From positions 1 to 31,215 of the forward strand of contig CAXBRK010000013.1 in assembly GCA_963978155.1 (NCBI GenBank): a stretch of DNA of 31,215 nucleotides. Direction: 5' to 3'. Below are positions 25,401 to 31,215 of the stretch, piece after piece. Source of the stretch: UBA8653 sp963978155. GTDB lineage: Bacteria > Planctomycetota > Phycisphaerae > Phycisphaerales > SM1A02. The notes under the pieces are model-generated. The model was not told the origin of the DNA. It ran no database searches and saw only the letters and a list, made by a program, of their open reading frames with translations. A program made the translations under genes and the position numbers. Position 1 is the stretch's first letter. The number at the start of each line of letters is the position of its first letter.

Positions 25401-26391
25401 GTCCGACGGCATTTTCTGCCACCCCATCATCAACCACGTACTGCGGAATGGGGATGCCATCGAAATCGCAGTCATCGGGGAGACCGTTGTTGTTGCAGTC
25501 GCCGTTCTCTGCCAAGTCGCAATCGTCGGGGATGCAGTTCCCGTTGCAATCATCGGTGGTGCCGTTGTTGATTTCGTCGCTGTCCGGAATGCCGTTGGCA
25601 TTGCAATCGGTGGTCCCGAACGAAACCGCTCGGACAACCAGCTCGAGGAAGTCCACTCCAAACGCGTCTTCGGTCCGGTTGAACTCGACTGCTTCTTCCG
25701 AAAGGTTGTTGGGATCAATCTCCCCAGCGCGGCCGATCAGCCAGCCCCGGCTCAGGGTTGTGGGATCCGTTGCATCTAGTCCAATTGGAAATTGATCCAG
25801 GATGGGCTCGGGAATGGCCATCACCGCGCCCACGAAGAAGCTGGTGCCAGCCTCCCCGACATAGGTGTCGGGGATATCGATACGAACGACATTGTTTGGG
25901 TCGTTGCTGACACTGGTCACGGCCGAACTTAAGACCTGCGCATCCGTGGGATCACCATCTCCATCAGGATCCGACCACAGGTACACGGTGGCGGGGGAGT
26001 TGTCCGGGATGTTGGTGAACGCAATCTCAATGGCTTCGATCACGTCGGCGTCACCAGAGATCACAAAGTTGTTCATCCACGCGGCATAGGTGCTGTCGTC
26101 TGGCCGTCCCCCGTACTCGCAGGGCATGTCATCGGTGTACCGGTAGATGATTTCCGAGCCCGTGCATCCGGCCATTGCCATGGCCAGCGGGAGGTCGGCA
26201 TGTTTTCGGGGGGTGATCGCGCGGAAAGATGAGGACAGACCGCCGGAGTTTGGAAGGACATCACCATCTTGTCGCAAAGCATGCGGACTGAAATCAGGGG
26301 AGAGCAGGATCCCTGGGAGCTCCTGGCCAAAGGATTGGCCAGAAAGGAGAGTGCTCAAAGCGATGAATTCAAACAAACGTGGTGATGACAT
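22495..26391 (-). CDS. Giant multi-domain surface protein: PA14 x2, LamG-like, Cys-rich repeats, dockerin-like tag
   Basis: A 1298-residue protein starting at ATG 26391 (MSSPRLFEFIALSTLLSGQS, signal peptide); the open frame runs 39 codons further upstream without good reason. The order is two related domains (about 85-260 and 315-485) sharing 'DPDGDGxPxDAxV' and 'xETxVGxxGTSFFxG'; Cys-rich Asp-Cys-Asn-x-Asn-Gly repeats (about 262-310, 490-570, 715-780, 930-985) that resemble thrombospondin-3 calcium repeats; PA14-like sugar-binding domains (about 572-715 and 780-930, with GYYFNN, GQYF, DDGARLWVDD and YLIKMEYRQDG); a LamG/concanavalin domain (about 985-1230); and two dockerin-like loops at the C-terminus. 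It is probably a calcium-stabilised surface adhesin or glycan-binding protein; no enzyme motif is seen. Confidence 0.92.
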   Translation of the reverse strand: MSSPRLFEFIALSTLLSGQSFGQELPGILLSPDFSPHALRQDGDVLPNSGGLSSSFRAITPRKHADLPLAMAMAGCTGSEIIYRYTDDMPCEYGGRPDDSTYAAWMNNFVISGDADVIEAIEIAFTNIPDNSPATVYLWSDPDGDGDPTDAQVLSSAVTSVSNDPNNVVRIDIPDTYVGEAGTSFFVGAVMAIPEPILDQFPIGLDATDPTTLSRGWLIGRAGEIDPNNLSEEAVEFNRTEDAFGVDFLELVVRAVSFGTTDCNANGIPDSDEINNGTTDDCNGNCIPDDCDLAENGDCNNNGLPDDCDFDGIPIPQYVVDDGVAENAVGLVEGGDHIWLNHFTTEANGESIRAIDVAWNGPEGATATVWVWADPDGDGNPSDAAVIGAADATVTQNPSGDFVTVEIPETFVGPPGTSFFLGVQVQTDEAVFVARIDQTVDNGESWLAFDSNFVDASSLSTAALFGQPANFGLPGNFLLRAISAGVVPPNDCNANGIPDECDLDSGFSGDCNQNGELDDCEILDGSSDDCDANGLPDDCDEDCNGDGINDNCQTPEFDCDNNGIEDFCQETFTGVVGYYFNNPDFAGAPSVTRIDPAIDFANGFIPPSPLGTDNFSIRWLGALTSAESGPHTLFLEHDDDVRLLLNGAVVLDREGTGSDQVTVEFEAGIPQHLQIEYLERGGEQKCLFRWLTPSGGDSVPIPSDAFSAFSDLNGNGIFDACEFNDCDQNLVPDNADLIGGAADCDSNGILDRCQSNCDCDNNGLLDDCELTYSNGLVGQYFASENGNGNFSRPLFARVDPLIDFDFCCDFPPDPDGIPDDNFCVRWTGTITTPEVGGNYTFTTRSDDGARLWVDDIRLVNEWQPQSPTEHSGSIELAANTTYLIKMEYRQDGGGALAQLSWTVPGQTSVIIPTEAFRPYADADGDGLIDICVDFDCNNNGLADRDELASGAAEDCNANCIPDECDLMISLDDYGLGHWRFEEGSGSTVIDASPYRNDGTINALATREADVAVSPVPQSGFINATSLNLNWQNTSTGGFATIPDPELLLKMGNQDFTIEAWVKLDQLSNTSNNNQRQYLCQKKILPSNDLGIDYAILVQRGNQQFAKNYGKADNFTGRELQIYFGDGSENWSVTSNLEITDLNWHYVTVSHDADNEVVRFGLDNTFEEIPFTNEGHDNSSGGPLRLGSHQNGQGVDNFFLRGSLDEFRISRGIVPVESLLNALGSPVSDDSDMNGVPDECVITLCPNDLDGSGDVGFSDLLQLLSVWGPCTGCPEDLDGSGAVDFSDLLEILSSFGACP

Positions 26392-26690
26392 GTTTTGACC
26401 CCGAACATCGGAAATGATTCGTTGAACCAATATAAATCCAAACTGGCCAATTCCACACCAAATCAACCGTGAGAATGGCTCTCGGACGTCTTCACGCTCC
26501 AGAACCAACGTTTCGGGAGCCCTGACCGGGGGGAAGGTTGAGGGGGGCAGAATCTTGAGCAGGAGATCTCCACGGAGGAACCCCGTCGGGATTCACTCCG
26601 GCTTTCTTCCGAGACCACATCGGGCATACGGAATCTTGCCTTTGGGTATCTTTTCGGTCTGACGACCTCTGGGTCGATTTGAACCGATTT

Positions 26691-26704
26691 CTCTCTCTCT
26701 CTCT
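26691..26704 (+). repeat. (CT)7 run in the leader of the HMA-MauE gene
   Basis: Seven CT units stand immediately before the Shine-Dalgarno of the GTG start at 26720. A similar pyrimidine tract precedes the PEP-CTERM-type gene on the other strand (28676-28694). Confidence 0.85.
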
Positions 26705-26707
26705 ACT

Positions 26708-26712
26708 GAGGA
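26708..26712 (+). promoter_or_regulatory. Ribosome binding site deciding the GTG start at 26720
   Basis: GAGGA lies 7 bases before GTG 26720, which yields an HMA domain from the first residue. No upstream in-frame ATG exists. Confidence 0.75.
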
Positions 26713-26719
26713 TTATTCC

Positions 26720-27955
26720 GTGCATCGATTTCTCCTCTCCATCCGCGGTATGCGCTGTGGCGCTTGCGCTGCCAAAGTGCAGGGGGCACTTTCGTCCCTT
26801 CAATCAATCCAGACGGTCGAAGTGGACCACGAACGCGATTGTGCGATCGTCTCCGCCGCCGTGGCCCTCAGTGAACACGAGGTCCGATTGGTTCTCTCTC
26901 AAGCTGGAGGATTCACTTTGGAGGCGATGAAAGCGGATACGAACCCGTCCGATCCCATGGCTGGTGTCCCGTTGACCACCGGCGAATCTGACGCCTCCGC
27001 AGACGAGGCCCCGTCTCAAAGTTTGTTCCCGTTGTTTCTGATTGTCGGTTACATCCTTGCTGTCACTTTGCTTATTGCTTGGTCCAATTCCCATTGGTCG
27101 ATGGACAGCATGATGCGTCACTTCATGGCGGGATTTTTCTTGGTGTTCTCGTTCTTCAAGTTTCTGGATGCCCCAGGATTTGCCTCCGCTTTCAAGATGT
27201 ACGACCCGCTGGCCAAAGCCATTCCAGGTTGGTCTTGGATCTATCCATACGTCGAATTGCTCCTTGGCGTCGCTTACATGATGTCTTGGCAACCACTCGC
27301 GACGAATGTGACGACTCTTGTTTTGATGTCCGTTGGCGGGGTGGGCGTCTTGCAATCTCTTCTGCAGAAACGCACCATCCGGTGTGCTTGCTTGGGAACC
27401 GCGTTGAATCTTCCAATGACCAAGGTCACGCTGGTCGAAAATGGAACCATGGCGGCGATGGCGGCCTTCATGCTGGCTGGGTGTGCTTCCCCGATGCCAA
27501 ACGCGCCTCTTGCTTCGCTGGGAATTGAAGACGCAACCTCACTGCGGGTGTCGGTCATGGCTCTGGACGGCGACACGTATCCAGACAAGCCAGACATGCC
27601 AGACATGCCAGACATGGGGTCTTCGGTTCAAGAGAATCTGATGCATGGTTGGGCCATTTTGCAGGGGTGCTCTCTTGATCAGGGGCGACCCTCAATCCAA
27701 GTCCTCAAGGCGCTCAACTCAGACATTGCCAAGGGGTACGCGGGGATCCCAGTCGATTGCTTTCAACCCCGGCACGCCGTCCGCATCCAATCCGAAGGCG
27801 CAATGAAGGAGTACCTGATTTGTTTCCAATGCCATAACTTTCAATGTTGGGTTGATGGATCACTTGTTGCGAGCGGTTCCATCTCCAACCAGTCTGAACA
27901 AATCATCAGTCGGGCCCTTGCACGCTGTTCTCAGGCGGTGCCGAAAGCATCTTGA
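26720..27955 (+). CDS. HMA-MauE-type membrane protein with Cys-rich C-terminal domain
   Basis: A 411-residue fusion. Residues 1-70 are a heavy-metal-associated (HMA) domain with GMRCGACAAKV, its two Cys at 13 and 16. Residues about 102-255 are four to five membrane helices of the MauE/DoxX kind, with WIYPYVELLLGVAYMMSW and the conserved RCACLGTALNLP (Cys221, Cys223) and LVENGTMAAMAAFML. MauE-family proteins are linked to redox maturation, and HMA-MauE fusions are often found in copper or metal settings, so metal handling coupled to thiol chemistry at the membrane is likely (inference). Residues about 300-411 are a soluble domain rich in Cys (ILQGCSL, LICFQCHNFQC) of unknown function. A nine-base repeat codes PDMPDMPDM in the linker. 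Translation starts at GTG 26720. Confidence 0.85.
   Translation: MHRFLLSIRGMRCGACAAKVQGALSSLQSIQTVEVDHERDCAIVSAAVALSEHEVRLVLSQAGGFTLEAMKADTNPSDPMAGVPLTTGESDASADEAPSQSLFPLFLIVGYILAVTLLIAWSNSHWSMDSMMRHFMAGFFLVFSFFKFLDAPGFASAFKMYDPLAKAIPGWSWIYPYVELLLGVAYMMSWQPLATNVTTLVLMSVGGVGVLQSLLQKRTIRCACLGTALNLPMTKVTLVENGTMAAMAAFMLAGCASPMPNAPLASLGIEDATSLRVSVMALDGDTYPDKPDMPDMPDMGSSVQENLMHGWAILQGCSLDQGRPSIQVLKALNSDIAKGYAGIPVDCFQPRHAVRIQSEGAMKEYLICFQCHNFQCWVDGSLVASGSISNQSEQIISRALARCSQAVPKAS
27581..27616 (+). repeat. Four tandem 9-bp units coding Pro-Asp-Met/Lys repeats
   Basis: CCAGACAAG then three CCAGACATG units in frame, giving PDK-PDM-PDM-PDM in the linker after the membrane region. Unit number could change by slippage without a frameshift. 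Confidence 0.9.
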
Positions 27956-27963
27956 GCAGATGC

Positions 27964-28000
27964 AAAAAAGCACCCCACCAACCTCAAGCTGGCGGGGTGC
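27964..28000 (-). terminator. Rho-independent terminator of the PEP-CTERM-type gene
   Basis: Read on the minus strand, GCACCCC (28000-27994) pairs with GGGGTGC (27976-27970), extended by further pairing inside the loop, and is followed by six T residues (27969-27964). It lies 30 bp after the stop of the gene at 28030 and has no T-run on the plus side. Confidence 0.87.
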
Positions 28001-28029
28001 ACAAAGTGAAAGCAAGTTGTTGTCCGTGC

Positions 28030-28665
28030 TTAGGCTCGTCGACGACGGATGCGGAAGCCGGCACAGCCGATCAAAGCCAGTGCCCCAGGAGCTGGAACCA
28101 CGTTGGCGTACATGTTGGTTGCCCATGCCGCGCCGGATTCTTCGCCACTCTGAGGGACGTCGGTCTGCACATAGGTGAAGTCCAAACTGATCCGAGTGGC
28201 AGAAGCCGCACCTGCATCAAGCGTGTAGCTCGAGTCGAAGGTGTAAACGTTGTCGGTCAACGAAGAGGCGTCGAGCGTCCCCGCCACAACGGCAAAACCG
28301 AAGGCACTGCCATCGCCATACCAGAAGGTCAATTGAATGTTGGCGTTGTTGCCACCAAACAGTTCCTTACCATTTTCGATGTACATTTGGCCACCAAAGT
28401 TAATGGTGTCGCCTTCCGCGTAACCGCCGGCAATGTCTTGCGCGTAACCGCTGAAGTTTGGGGTGCCACCAAAGGTGCCGTAGGCGACCACTGCGTCGGA
28501 GTTGTTGTCAAAACCGAACGAACTGCCAACCGCGTAAGGGCCTTCAGAACCACCAAATTGGGTCCAGCCGGTAGAACCATTGGAGAAGTCTCCATTGGTG
28601 ATGGATGCTGACGCAACGCCAGACACTGTGGCGGCCAACAGGCACGCCGCGAGAGAAGAATTCAT
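28030..28665 (-). CDS. Secreted PEP-CTERM-type protein
   Basis: A 211-residue protein. ATG 28665 has GGAGG 5 bases upstream; the TTG 4 codons earlier overlaps that site. The signal peptide MNSSLAACLLAATVSGVASA is followed by ITNGDFSNGSTGWTQFGG, a start typical of secreted 'NGDFE' beta-sandwich proteins. The body is Gly/Asn/Ser-rich with no Cys beyond the tag region. The C-terminus VVPAPGALALIGCAGFRIR followed by Arg is a PEP-CTERM-type sorting signal in the Pro-Ala-Pro-Gly form common in Phycisphaerae. It would be recognised by an exosortase-like enzyme at the inner membrane, processed and exported. No exosortase is in the window. The function of the body is unknown. Its own terminator suggests a single-gene transcript. 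Confidence 0.88.
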   Translation of the reverse strand: MNSSLAACLLAATVSGVASASITNGDFSNGSTGWTQFGGSEGPYAVGSSFGFDNNSDAVVAYGTFGGTPNFSGYAQDIAGGYAEGDTINFGGQMYIENGKELFGGNNANIQLTFWYGDGSAFGFAVVAGTLDASSLTDNVYTFDSSYTLDAGAASATRISLDFTYVQTDVPQSGEESGAAWATNMYANVVPAPGALALIGCAGFRIRRRRA

Positions 28666-28965
28666 ATTTGCCTCCAAGAGAGAGTGAGAGAAAAGCTGGA
28701 ATCGTCCGGCTTCAAAGAGGTTTGACCAACACTAGGGGGAAATGGCCCTCAGGGTTTCCAGGACGTTCAATTTTTTGTGTATTCAGGACTTCGATGGGTG
28801 CGTAACGTGCTGCAAACGCATTGATTCCGTCCAAATGGTTTCGGTTTTAACCGTAGCGGGTGGCTGTCTCAGGATTACTGATGCCCCCAGCTTGATGCTT
28901 ACTAAGATGAGAATCTGTCGCTGGACTCGTTGAAGTGACGTATCGCATTGGATTTCTGGTGATTT
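28666..28965. other. Divergent intergenic region (300 bp) before the halogenase
   Basis: Between the PEP-CTERM-type gene and the halogenase gene. Apart from the ribosome site and CT-rich leader of the minus-strand gene I see no gene, no RNA fold and no convincing promoter box. A 63-codon plus-strand frame here has no ribosome site or recognisable composition. Confidence 0.5.
28671..28675 (-). promoter_or_regulatory. Ribosome binding site deciding the start at 28665
   Basis: GGAGG on the minus strand lies 5 bases before ATG 28665. A pyrimidine tract (28676-28694) stands directly upstream of it. Confidence 0.75.
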
Positions 28966-30510
28966 ATGGTTTCTGTTGGTGAAGTAACAAGTGATCTGAA
29001 TCGATCTGGTTCTCCGCAAAGAATCGTCATTTTGGGTGGCGGAAGTGCGGCCCTTATGGCCGCTGCTGCTTTTGCCCGACATCTTCCTGAATCCGAAATT
29101 GTCATTGTCAGATCATCCAAGATTGGCATCATTGGAGTTGGCGAAGGAACGATTGCCACGATTGGTCGGTTTCTTCACGATTACTTGGGCATCGACCCCG
29201 TCCGATTCCATCGTGAAGTCCAGCCGAGCATTAAGTTGGGTATCCAGTTTCTTTGGGGCTCGGAACTTCCATACCACTATTCATTTGCCCCGCAATTCTC
29301 CGCCGCCAACCCTGTGCAATCTGAAGTCCCTTTACCAGTGGGCGATTACTGTGGACAGGACGCGACGTATGCGAATCTTGCATCCTCGTTGATGTACCAC
29401 GGGAAGGTCTCCGTTGCGGATCAATTCGGTCGACCTGCCGTGAGTCCGCGCTTCGCGTACCACCTTGAAAACAAACGTTTCGTCAGATTTCTCGAAAAAA
29501 TCGCACAAGAAAATGGGATCAAAACCATTGATGCCATCGTGGAGCGGGTGGAAGTTGCAGAGCATGGGGTGCAGTCGCTGTACTTGGACACTGGTGAACA
29601 AGTTGCTGCAGATCTCTTTGTTGACTGCTCTGGCTTTCGTTCAGAGTTGCTTGGTGGAGCGCTTCAAGAACCCTTTGTCTCCTTCCAAGAGGCCTTACCC
29701 TGTGATCGTGCAGTTGTAGGCGGGTGGTCTCGTCAGGACGAAACGTACTACGCGTTCACAACAGCTGAGGCCATGAACTCTGGTTGGTCATGGCGTATTG
29801 AGCACGATGAAATCATCAACCGAGGTTACGTCTTTGCAAGTCATTTCATTTCGGATGATGCTGCTGAGCAGGAGTTTCGCCGTAAGAATCCCAAGGTGAA
29901 AGAGACCAGAGTGATCCGGTTCCGAAGCGGGTTCTATCGCCGCTCGTGGGTCAAAAATGTTATTGCGATCGGAAACGCCGCCGGCTTCGTTGAGCCGCTT
30001 GAAGCCACGGCCATTGGATTTATGTCCACCGCTATTGATCATCTCGTCACCTTCCTGAAAAGCGGGGGTGGGGCGGTTTCAGACGTCCAGAGAAATTTGT
30101 TCAATCGTCATCAGGAAGCCAATTGGGTCCAGACGCGTGATTTCCTTGCGATGCATTACAAAGTGAACAGACTGAGCCAGTCAGCCTTCTGGGATTACTG
30201 CCGCCAAGAGCAGCCTCTCGGGGATGCCCAAGAGATACTCGACTATTACTCCATGGTTGGACCTGATTTTCGAGGTCTCCAGCCTCGACTCCGAACCGAT
30301 GTTTTCGGTGCTGAGGGGTACCTTTCCATACTCGTGGGGCAGAAGACTCCTTACCAAAGGCAAAATCGGGTGCAGGCTTCACAACTGGAACATTGGAACA
30401 AGTGGAAACGCAATTTTGAAGATCGAGGGAAGAACGGGGTTGGGATGTCGGAATACCTCGCAAGCCTCCGCCAAGGGGAACTTCGACTTCCCTTTGCTTC
30501 GCAAGCTTGA
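28966..30510 (+). CDS. Flavin-dependent tryptophan-halogenase-like enzyme
   Basis: A 514-residue protein of the tryptophan-halogenase fold. It has an FAD-binding GGGSAALMAAAAFA near 23-36, the IGVGEGT motif (56-62), a Lys at 90 in SIKLGIQF that matches the active-site Lys of PrnA/RebH, and PLEAT (344-348) with a Glu at 346 in the position of the catalytic Glu. The second signature WxWxIP is present as WSWRIE (274-279), with Glu in place of Pro. These enzymes use reduced flavin, O2 and halide to halogenate aromatic rings. A separate flavin reductase is needed and none is in the window. Many environmental homologs are untested. There is no strong Shine-Dalgarno before ATG 28966. It is solitary, with no natural-product genes beside it. 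Confidence 0.9.
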   Translation: MVSVGEVTSDLNRSGSPQRIVILGGGSAALMAAAAFARHLPESEIVIVRSSKIGIIGVGEGTIATIGRFLHDYLGIDPVRFHREVQPSIKLGIQFLWGSELPYHYSFAPQFSAANPVQSEVPLPVGDYCGQDATYANLASSLMYHGKVSVADQFGRPAVSPRFAYHLENKRFVRFLEKIAQENGIKTIDAIVERVEVAEHGVQSLYLDTGEQVAADLFVDCSGFRSELLGGALQEPFVSFQEALPCDRAVVGGWSRQDETYYAFTTAEAMNSGWSWRIEHDEIINRGYVFASHFISDDAAEQEFRRKNPKVKETRVIRFRSGFYRRSWVKNVIAIGNAAGFVEPLEATAIGFMSTAIDHLVTFLKSGGGAVSDVQRNLFNRHQEANWVQTRDFLAMHYKVNRLSQSAFWDYCRQEQPLGDAQEILDYYSMVGPDFRGLQPRLRTDVFGAEGYLSILVGQKTPYQRQNRVQASQLEHWNKWKRNFEDRGKNGVGMSEYLASLRQGELRLPFASQA

Positions 30511-30588
30511 CCGCTGCAATTGCCGTGTATTCCCTCAGCATGCCAACTTCGATTCAGGCAGGCACAATTGGTCGCACCTGGAAACGAC

Positions 30589-30617
30589 AATCGCCCCGGC
30601 CGAAGGCCAGGGCGATT
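30589..30617. terminator. Hairpin between the convergent halogenase and PEP-CTERM genes
   Basis: A 13-bp stem with one mismatch, AATCGCCCCGGCC (30589-30601) pairing GGCCAGGGCGATT (30605-30617) around GAA. It lacks a good T-run on either side, but its place between two convergent genes suits a bidirectional terminator. Confidence 0.6.
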
Positions 30618-30645
30618 GAAGATGTTTATGGATCGGCGATCGAGA

Positions 30646-30870
30646 TCAGCCGGCCATGGCCTTGCGGCGTCGTCCGCGAAGACCTGTGGCACCCATGGCG
30701 AGTGCGAGAAGGCCGCCGGGTGCAGGAATGGCTTGACCAACAGTCAAGGACTCTCCAGCGTTGCCGTACTGGCCGCCGTTGCCGGCGTTGAAGACGATGT
30801 CACCCTGGGAACCGTTGAGCCGGGCACCGAACCAGCCGACTCCGCCGCCGTTCTCAGCGGTGGCCCGGTC
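30646..30870 (-). CDS. C-terminal fragment of a second PEP-CTERM-type protein
   Basis: The last 75 or so codons of a minus-strand gene. The tail AIPAPGGLLALAMGATGLR then an Arg/Lys cluster (RGRRRK) is a PEP-CTERM-type sorting signal, preceded by Gly/Asn-rich sequence (GARLNGSQGDIVFNAGNGG) typical of the body of such proteins. The frame stays open to about 30,921, but residues before the fragment are rich in Arg and do not fit, and the DNA there changes character. I read this as a gene broken at an assembly junction near 30,864-30,890. The true start is not in the window. Confidence 0.65.
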   Translation of the reverse strand, partial: DRATAENGGGVGWFGARLNGSQGDIVFNAGNGGQYGNAGESLTVGQAIPAPGGLLALAMGATGLRGRRRKAMAG

Positions 30871-30880
30871 GACTACCGGG

Positions 30881-31215
30881 CGCACACGCCCACGCTCCGC
30901 TCCTCGGGAGAAAACACACACACACGCGCGCCCACATCATTATACCGACGAAAGCACGCATGTACTGTATCTGCTCTCCATAGTGCTCTGTTCTCTCCAT
31001 AGTGCCTTGCTACTGAGACAAGATACTAAGAGTCCCACAAGCACAAGTACATGTGCAGATAATGCAGTAAAACAGTCGGTAACAGTCGGTGCGTCGCATG
31101 TAACAATAGCACATAGCGCAACCTCATCTCGCGACAATTTTCAGTGCGCATAATGTCCGCGGGCACGCTCAGGAGCACCGGACCAGGAATAGTGCCTATT
31201 GCGGGGCTTATTGCC
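30881..31215. other. Anomalous non-coding end, probably chimeric or misassembled
   Basis: About 335 bp with no credible ORF. It holds a CA/CG microsatellite (about 30,914-30,932), a 13-bp direct repeat CTCTCCATAGTGC (30974 and 30993) and a tandem 10-mer AACAGTCGGT (31071 and 31081). The composition is unlike the rest of the window, and it interrupts a PEP-CTERM gene. Confidence 0.65.

Larger units (their letters stand above)
26392..26719. other. Divergent intergenic region (328 bp)
   Basis: Between the giant protein (minus) and the HMA-MauE gene (plus). It holds a 10-bp palindrome GGAGATCTCC (26562-26571), a small stem CGACC/GGTCG near 26,663-26,676 and a CT run (listed separately). I see no convincing -35/-10 pair, no ORF with a ribosome site and no RNA gene. 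Promoters for both genes are expected here but I cannot place them. Confidence 0.5.

Noticed and set aside
24685..25779. 364-codon plus-strand open frame
   Set aside because: Antisense to the Asp/Asn-rich repeats of the giant protein; its Val/Ala/Ile-rich low complexity is what reversed GAC/AAC codons produce.
1916..26391. Dockerin-like tags as evidence of a cellulosome
   Set aside because: No cohesin or glycoside hydrolase is present, and most tags have one loop rather than the paired loops of clostridial dockerins.
27482..27955. MLAGCAS at residues 251-257 of the HMA-MauE protein as the lipobox of a separate lipoprotein
   Set aside because: It lies at the end of a normal MauE membrane segment, there is no ribosome site before an internal ATG, and the frame is continuous.

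Overview
The window most likely comes from a marine-type bacterium of the Planctomycetota, probably class Phycisphaerae. This is inferred from gene content, not from a marker gene. Several secreted proteins end in a short Asp/Asn-Gly loop followed by a Val-Gly-Phe-x-Asp-Leu type helix and Trp-Gly-Cys (dockerin-like tags). Others end in a PEP-CTERM-type tail of the form Val/Ile-Pro-Ala-Pro-Gly plus an Arg cluster. One very large surface protein is packed with Asp-Cys-Asn-x-Asn-Gly repeats. No rRNA, tRNA, CRISPR array, transposase or phage gene was seen.

Left part (1-5470): a truncated secreted protein and a nitrilase-family amidohydrolase on the minus strand, then two tandem, highly similar secreted beta-helix-type proteins on the plus strand. 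Each of these two has its own signal peptide, its own dockerin-like C-terminus and its own intrinsic terminator.

Centre (5494-15949): a nine-gene, very tightly packed plus-strand operon. In order it encodes a secreted helical-repeat protein, a 1028-aa TonB-dependent receptor, a DUF3450 coiled-coil periplasmic protein, a TtpC-like extended ExbB, ExbB, ExbD, TonB, a TPR protein and an AlkA-like DNA glycosylase. The DUF3450-TtpC-ExbB-ExbD-TonB-TPR order is that of the Vibrio-type TonB2 system, so the block should form a dedicated energised outer-membrane uptake system. The two beta-helix proteins just upstream are candidate surface partners. Four heptamers on an 11-bp period precede the operon and resemble Pho boxes, which hints at phosphate-responsive control.

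Right-centre (15961-22376): two paralogous TPR-sulfotransferases on the minus strand surround a secreted dockerin-tagged esterase. Then come a small membrane protein, a secreted zinc-peptidase-like protein whose N-terminus resembles the VHL beta domain, and a fasciclin-domain protein. A second Pho-box-like set of repeats lies in the short divergent region before the VHL/peptidase gene.

Right part (22495-30870): a 1298-aa multi-domain surface protein (PA14 x2, LamG-like, Cys-rich repeats, dockerin-like tag), an HMA-MauE-type membrane fusion protein, a PEP-CTERM-type protein, a flavin-dependent tryptophan-halogenase-like enzyme and the C-terminal end of another PEP-CTERM-type protein. From about 30,880 to the end the sequence changes character (microsatellite, short tandem repeats, no coding signal) and looks like a misassembled or chimeric contig end.
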